Shown here in pieces: positions 6,289 to 10,311 of a stretch of 10,311 nt of DNA. Each line of letters begins with the position of its first letter. Position 1 is the stretch's first letter. The notes under the pieces are model-generated. The model made no database searches. It saw only the letters and a program-made list of their open reading frames with translations, and had not been told where the DNA came from. Origin of the DNA: DATEVL01 sp964448245. GTDB lineage: Bacteria > Chloroflexota > Anaerolineae > Anaerolineales > E44-bin32. The stretch is from assembly GCA_964448245.1 (NCBI GenBank), contig CAYUWF010000086.1:1-10311 (forward strand). The letters run 5' to 3'. Both the position numbers and the translations under genes were made by a program.

Positions 6289-6485
6289 ATTACCTTGCCG
6301 TACGTCCTCCACCGATAGAACCCCCCGACGCCTAAGATGCCACGCCTGCGCTCCTGGGCGCGGGCGTCCATCACAACCGCCTGATGGAGGTGAACCGGCG
6401 CCAACCCTGCGATACCCTGACTTAATCTTCACCGGACCCGACCGGAGAGGCACGCCGTGCCGATCCCAACCTGAGGGAGGAAGAG
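6289..6485 (+). other. Structured 5' leader of the ABC importer operon
   Basis: About 197 nt without a credible gene. Two hairpins abut with no base between them: CGCCTGCGC/GCGCGGGCG (6343-6366, one G-T pair, 6-base loop) and TCCATCA/TGATGGA (6367-6388, perfect, 8-base loop). A smaller one, GGCAC/GTGCC, lies at 6449-6461, and the leader ends in the Shine-Dalgarno GGGAGG (6475-6480). The arrangement suggests a cis-regulatory RNA, but I cannot assign a riboswitch family. Confidence 0.45.
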
Positions 6486-7670
6486 ATGAGTACGCGAAAG
6501 AACCGAGCCCTGCCGGCACTGATCATCACCATGATCCTGGCGGGGATGCTGGCAGCTTGTGCAACCCCGGTGGCCACCGATGCGCCGGCGCCCGCCACCC
6601 AGCCACCGGCAGCCGCCGATACCGCGGTGCCGCCTGAGGTTGACCCCATGGCCGACCTCGTGGCCGCCGCCCAGGCCGAGGGCATGCTGACGACCATCGC
6701 CCTGCCGCACGACTGGTGCAACTACGGGGCCGTGTTCGAGGGCTTCAAGGCGAAGTACCCCGGCATCGAGGTCAATGAACTCGACCCCGGAGCCGGCTCG
6801 GGTGAGGAGTTGGAGGCGATACGGGCCAACATGGGTAACACGGGCCCACAGGCCCCGGACGTGATAGACGTCGGCCTCGCCTTCGGGCCCACGGCCAAGG
6901 ACGAGGCTCTGATCCAGCCCTACATGGTGGCGACGTGGGATGAAATTCCCGATGGCGCCAAGGACGCCGAAGGCTTCTGGTACGGCGACTACTACGGAGT
7001 GCTCGCCCTCGAGGTCAACACGGCAGAAGTGGCGAACCCTCCCACCGAGTACGCCGATCTGCTCAAGCCCGAGTACAGCGGGCAGATCGCCCTGTCGGGT
7101 GATCCTCTGACCTCCAATGCGGCTGCCCTCACGGTATGGGCCGCCGGTCTCGCGACCGGCGCCACCGGGGAGGAAGCCGCCCAGGCCGGGCTCGAGTTCT
7201 TCAAGTCGCTGAACGAGGCCGGCAACTTCGTCCCGATCGACGGCGACTCCCGCACCGTCGGGATCGGGGAGACCCCGATCTTGGTCGACTGGTCGTACAA
7301 CTCGATCTTCAACGATGTGGCCCTTGCCGGCAATCCTGATCTGGTGACCAACGTACCGGCAGCGGGTCGCCTCGCCGGTGTGTACGTTCAGGCGATCAGT
7401 GCCTACGCGCCGCATCCCAACGCCGCCAAACTGTGGATGGAGTACCTGTACTCCGATGAAGGCCAACTCGGCTGGGCCTCCGGGTACTGCTACCCGATCA
7501 GGTTCAATTCGATGTTGGACGCCGGCACCATCCCGGCCGACATGGTGGCGCTGCTGCCCAGCACCGAAGGGGCTTACTTCCCGACGATTGACGAGATCAA
7601 CGCCGCCAAGGCGGTCATCACCGCCGGCTGGCCGACGGTGGTAGGTGTCGAAGTCCTCCCTCTACCCTGA
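6486..7670 (+). CDS. ABC importer solute-binding lipoprotein, family 1
   Basis: Membrane-anchored extracytoplasmic binding protein, 394 residues. The N-terminus has basic residues, a hydrophobic core and a lipobox, LAAC, with the lipidated Cys25. A flexible Ala/Thr/Pro linker (residues 26-50) follows, then a two-lobe binding domain, with DWCNYG near residue 76 and the hinge segment YGVLALEVNT near residue 176. Length and layout fit family 1 binding proteins of the ferric iron, polyamine, thiamine and 2-aminoethylphosphonate importers; I cannot choose among these. Two further cysteines, Cys78 and Cys335, might form a disulfide. The start ATG 6486 has GGGAGG 5 nt upstream. It is first in a four-gene operon, so its expression is expected to be highest. 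Confidence 0.9.
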   Translation: MSTRKNRALPALIITMILAGMLAACATPVATDAPAPATQPPAAADTAVPPEVDPMADLVAAAQAEGMLTTIALPHDWCNYGAVFEGFKAKYPGIEVNELDPGAGSGEELEAIRANMGNTGPQAPDVIDVGLAFGPTAKDEALIQPYMVATWDEIPDGAKDAEGFWYGDYYGVLALEVNTAEVANPPTEYADLLKPEYSGQIALSGDPLTSNAAALTVWAAGLATGATGEEAAQAGLEFFKSLNEAGNFVPIDGDSRTVGIGETPILVDWSYNSIFNDVALAGNPDLVTNVPAAGRLAGVYVQAISAYAPHPNAAKLWMEYLYSDEGQLGWASGYCYPIRFNSMLDAGTIPADMVALLPSTEGAYFPTIDEINAAKAVITAGWPTVVGVEVLPLP

Positions 7671-8559
7671 CTCCCGATTGGCTGATCGGACCGTGGGGGG
7701 CGCCCTGCGCCCCCCACGGCTCCACCTCGGGAATTGGCTCGGTGTCCTTCCCTTCTTCGTATTCTCCGGACTGTTCCTGATCGCCCCAACGGTCATCCTC
7801 GCCTTTCGCAGCCTGGAAGGGCTGGAGGGAGGCCTAACCCTCGACAACTACCGCCAGCTGGCGAGCCCCGGCGTGATCAGCGCCTACGGAATGTCGATCC
7901 GGATCAGCCTCACGACCGCTATCCTCGGGGGCCTATTCGGCTTCGTGCTGGCGTGGGCGGTCTCGTTGGGGAGGCTGCCCGGCCCGCTTCGGTCGACGAC
8001 CACCACTTTCTCCGGAGTTGCCTCCAACTTCGCGGGCGTCCCCCTGGCGGCCGCTTTCATCTTCACGCTGGGTCGCGTTGGGGTGGTCACGCGTTTGTTC
8101 GAGTCGTTCGGGGTCGACCCGTATGAATCCGGATTCAGTCTCTACTCCTTCACGGGGCTGAGCTTGGTCTATCTCTTCTTCCAGATCCCGCTGATGGTCC
8201 TCGTCATGCTCCCCGCCCTGGACGGGCTCAAACATGATTGGCGGGAGGCAGCCGAGAATCTCGGGGCCACCCCAGGTCAATACTGGCGCCACGTGGCCCT
8301 GCCGGTGCTCATGCCCTCGATCTTGGGGACCATGATCTTGCTGTTCGGCAACTCGTTCGGCGCCCATGCGACCGCCTACGCCCTGACCGGGGGCATGTTC
8401 AACCTGGCCACTCTCCTCATCGGACAGCAGATCTCGGGCGACGTCCTCCACAACCCCGGGCTCGGCTATGCGGTGGCGATGGGGATGGTGATCATCATGG
8501 CCCTCTCCATCCTGATCTACTCCATCCTGCAGCGCCGCTCGGAGAGGTGGCTGGGGTGA
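7645..8559 (+). CDS. ABC importer permease, first subunit (BPD type)
   Basis: Inner-membrane channel subunit with six predicted helices, from LGVLPFFVFSGLFLIAP near residue 33 to the last one near residue 290. The cytoplasmic coupling motif EAAENLG (Glu201-Ala-Ala, Gly207) is followed by LPVLMPSI, the loop that docks on the ATPase. The start is uncertain. GTG 7645 would overlap the binding-protein gene by 26 nt. TTG 7678 lies 8 nt past its stop, and GTG 7693 lies within a hairpin stem; no in-frame start exists after the hairpin. Translation is probably coupled to the upstream gene by reinitiation. The full-length reading of 304 residues is given here. It should pair with the next gene product as a heterodimer. 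Confidence 0.9.
   Translation: MSKSSLYPDSRLADRTVGGALRPPRLHLGNWLGVLPFFVFSGLFLIAPTVILAFRSLEGLEGGLTLDNYRQLASPGVISAYGMSIRISLTTAILGGLFGFVLAWAVSLGRLPGPLRSTTTTFSGVASNFAGVPLAAAFIFTLGRVGVVTRLFESFGVDPYESGFSLYSFTGLSLVYLFFQIPLMVLVMLPALDGLKHDWREAAENLGATPGQYWRHVALPVLMPSILGTMILLFGNSFGAHATAYALTGGMFNLATLLIGQQISGDVLHNPGLGYAVAMGMVIIMALSILIYSILQRRSERWLG
7691..7719 (+). other. Perfect 13-bp hairpin just after the binding-protein stop
   Basis: CCGTGGGGGGCGC (7691-7703) pairs perfectly with GCGCCCCCCACGG (7707-7719) around loop CCT. It starts 21 nt after the binding-protein stop and no T-run follows. Stable stems at this point in ABC operons are known to protect the binding-protein message and damp permease expression, as between malE and malF. 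Here it lies within the 5' codons of the permease. Confidence 0.75.
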
Positions 8560-9389
8560 CGATCTCCGCTGCTCCTCTCCCGCGCGCAGCCGAGCCGCCG
8601 GCGGCCAAGGCCCCCGCCAAGGGGAACCGGCTGTCGGCCTGGATAATCTTCCTGATGCTCGGCGTCTACTTCCTGCTCCCCCTGGCGGCCACCTTTTATT
8701 GGTCCCTGCGGGCGGAGAAGGGCAAGCTCGGCTTCGAGGCCTACCGCAGACTGTTCGCCGACACCGGCTTCCTGCCAGCCTTCAGCGAATCGATCGTCAA
8801 CGCCGTCGTCGCCATCTTCCTCAGCCTGCTCATTATCGTGCCCACCGCCTACTGGGTCAGGCTGCGAATGCCGAAGCTGCGACCGGTCGTCGAATTCATC
8901 ACGCTGCTGCCGTTCGTGATCCCGGCGGTCGTGCTGGTGTTCGGCATCATCCGCCTCTACGGCCGGCCGCCGCTGCTGTTGACCGCCACCTACGACAGCT
9001 CGCGGGTCCTCCTCGTTTGCGTATACGCTGCCCTCTCGTTCCCCTACATGTTCCGCTCGGTCGACAACGGGCTGCGAGCGATGGACGTCCGGTCGCTGAC
9101 CGAGGCGGCCCTGAGCCTGGGAGCGAACTGGGTCACCATCCTGCGCGACGTCATCTTCCCCAACCTGCGGGTGGCTTTGCTCTCGGGGGCCTTGCTGACC
9201 TTCGCCATCGTTATCGGCGAATTCACCATTGCGCTCTTCATGGCCCAGCATACTTTGGGGCCCTACATGGCCAACCTGACCCGGAGCAAGGTGTATGAGC
9301 CCTCGGCGATGGCGATCGTGGCTTTCGCCATCACCTGGGTGTCGATGGGGATGATCGCCTACATCTCGAGGGAGAGGAAGCACCAGTGA
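8556..9389 (+). CDS. ABC importer permease, second subunit (BPD type)
   Basis: Inner-membrane subunit of 277 residues from GTG 8556, which overlaps the previous stop as GTGA. GGAGAG lies about 9 nt upstream. A longer open frame exists further 5' but would run inside the first permease gene. An Ala/Pro/Lys-rich cytoplasmic N-terminus of about 28 residues precedes six helices, beginning at AWIIFLMLGVYFLLPL. The coupling motif is EAALSLG (Glu183-Ala-Ala, Gly189) followed by VIFPNLRVAL. The length fits PotC/FbpB-half type permeases. It is expected to form the translocation pore with the first permease and to bind the ATPase encoded next. Confidence 0.93.
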   Translation: MTISAAPLPRAAEPPAAKAPAKGNRLSAWIIFLMLGVYFLLPLAATFYWSLRAEKGKLGFEAYRRLFADTGFLPAFSESIVNAVVAIFLSLLIIVPTAYWVRLRMPKLRPVVEFITLLPFVIPAVVLVFGIIRLYGRPPLLLTATYDSSRVLLVCVYAALSFPYMFRSVDNGLRAMDVRSLTEAALSLGANWVTILRDVIFPNLRVALLSGALLTFAIVIGEFTIALFMAQHTLGPYMANLTRSKVYEPSAMAIVAFAITWVSMGMIAYISRERKHQ

Positions 9390-10311
9390 GCGGCGGGTTC
9401 CTGAGCCTGGAAGGCGTGCGCAAGGAATTCGGCGGCGTCTTGGCCGTCGACACTTTCGATCTGGAAGTGGCACAGGGCGAGTTCGTCTCGTTCCTGGGCC
9501 CCTCCGGGTGCGGAAAGACGACGACGTTGCGGATGGTGGCGGGTTTCGAGCAGCCCAGCTCCGGTACGATCCGGCTGGCGGGGAAGGACGTCACCTTCGC
9601 CAAGCCCAACGAGCGCAACATCGGGATGGTCTTCCAGAGCTACGCCCTGTTCCCGAACATGACGGTCGGCCGAAACGTTGGTTTCGGCTTGAAGGTGCGC
9701 GGCCGATCCAAGGCTGAGATAGACGCTCGCGTGAAGGAGATGCTCGATCTGATCCAGATGCCGCAACTGGAGAAGCGCTACCCGTACCAACTCTCGGGCG
9801 GGCAACAGCAGCGCGTCGCCCTGGCGCGGGCCCTGGCCATCCGGCCTCAGGTGTTGCTGCTCGACGAGCCGCTTTCGGCCCTTGATGCCAAGATCCGCGT
9901 TGAGCTGCGCACCGAGATCAAGCGCATCCAGCGCGATCTGCAGATCACGACCGTGTACGTCACCCACGACCAGGAGGAGGCGCTCTCGATCTCCGACCGG
10001 ATTGTAGTGATGAGCGCCGGCCGGATGGAGCAAGTCGGCAAGCCGTTCGAGATCTACAACTTCCCGGCGACGCCGTTCGTTGCCGGGTTCGTCGGCACGC
10101 TGAATCAGCTTCGCTGTCAGGTGGTGGACCCCGTCGGTGGCCGGCTGGTTCACGACGGTAAGGAGTTCCGCACCTCGACTCCGGTCGAGGCGACCAACGG
10201 GTCGACCGTAGTAGCGATGCTCCGGCCGGAAGAACTCCACTTCGGGCAGGTCGATGGGGAGAACCAGATGGTCGGGGAGGTCGTCTCGGTGACCTTCCTC
10301 GGCGCGCTTGT
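9386..10311 (+). CDS. ABC importer ATPase, PotA/FbpC type (3' end cut by window)
   Basis: Cytoplasmic ATP-hydrolysing subunit; 308 residues are visible from GTG 9386, again a GTGA overlap with the upstream stop, with GGAGAGG 8 nt before it. All motifs are intact: Walker A GPSGCGKTT (38-46), Q-loop Gln84 in VFQSYALFP, signature LSGGQQQR (136-143), Walker B LLLDEP (157-162), D-loop SALD (164-167) and switch His194 in VTHDQEEA. After DRIVVMSAGRMEQVG comes the PATPFVAGFVG segment and a C-terminal TOBE-type beta domain (LRPEELHF near residue 280), which in this family can have a regulatory role. The family includes polyamine, iron, thiamine, phosphonate and sugar importers. About 40-60 residues are probably missing beyond the edge. 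Confidence 0.95.
   Translation, partial: MSGGFLSLEGVRKEFGGVLAVDTFDLEVAQGEFVSFLGPSGCGKTTTLRMVAGFEQPSSGTIRLAGKDVTFAKPNERNIGMVFQSYALFPNMTVGRNVGFGLKVRGRSKAEIDARVKEMLDLIQMPQLEKRYPYQLSGGQQQRVALARALAIRPQVLLLDEPLSALDAKIRVELRTEIKRIQRDLQITTVYVTHDQEEALSISDRIVVMSAGRMEQVGKPFEIYNFPATPFVAGFVGTLNQLRCQVVDPVGGRLVHDGKEFRTSTPVEATNGSTVVAMLRPEELHFGQVDGENQMVGEVVSVTFLGAL

Noticed and set aside
6380..6461. Cobalamin riboswitch in the ABC operon leader, suggested by GGTGAACCGGCGCC and CCGGAGAGGC
   Set aside because: The CCCGCxACTGT and B12-box consensus bases do not align, the spacing is too short, and a family 1 binding protein is not a cobalamin system.
6429..7466. Long minus-strand frame opposite the binding-protein gene (345 codons)
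   Set aside because: Mirror of a high-GC coding region; composition is Gly/Arg/His-rich without domains, while the plus strand encodes an obvious lipoprotein.
8238..8555. Upstream extension of the second permease inside the first permease gene
   Set aside because: It would overlap by over 300 nt with no membrane or family features; GTG 8556 with GGAGAG and the GTGA overlap is the natural start.
9359..10240. Long minus-strand frame opposite the ATPase gene (293 codons)
   Set aside because: Antisense shadow of a gene with every ABC ATPase motif intact.

Overview
The window is GC-rich and gene-dense. Its best taxonomic hint is Chloroflexota, probably an Anaerolineae-like environmental lineage. 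This is inferred from three things: an Ala/Thr/Pro-rich linker after the lipobox of the binding protein, 'TGGTCAGTGG'-type hairpin repeats, and palindromic 'CTGAGCGCAGCCGAAGG'-type repeats. No rRNA, tRNA, integrase, IS element or CRISPR array was seen. The promoters look like ordinary vegetative sigma elements (TTGACY, 16 bp, TATACT).

Left part (1-1905, minus strand): an endonuclease III-like DNA glycosylase with every catalytic and [4Fe-4S] residue is followed by a major facilitator permease of the sugar/cation symporter type, which runs off the left edge. A 73-bp imperfect hairpin repeat sits exactly on their junction. It supplies the last codons and stop of the glycosylase and the only plausible start of the permease. 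The glycosylase appears to have a leaderless promoter.

Repeat island (1906-2240): non-coding, with several palindromic or REP-like elements, separating the minus-strand pair from the plus-strand genes.

Middle part (2241-6188, plus strand): a promoter and a roughly 180-nt leader precede a calcineurin-like metallophosphoesterase. Next come a large APC-superfamily permease (625 residues), a strong GC-rich terminator-like hairpin, and an orphan nucleotidyltransferase-fold protein resembling the AbiEii/MNT group without a visible partner.

Right part (6255-10311, plus strand): a promoter and a structured leader of about 197 nt drive a four-gene ABC importer operon. It encodes a lipoprotein family 1 binding protein, two inner-membrane permeases and a PotA/FbpC-type ATPase that runs off the right edge. 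The last three genes are joined by 4-bp GTGA overlaps. A perfect 13-bp hairpin lies just after the binding-protein stop, where it could set the ratio of binding protein to permease. The substrate cannot be read from sequence; the architecture is that of the polyamine, ferric iron, thiamine or aminoethylphosphonate importers.

I do not see a clearly new multi-gene system. The most rewarding items are non-coding: the repeat that forms two gene ends, the operon leader, and the intercistronic hairpin.
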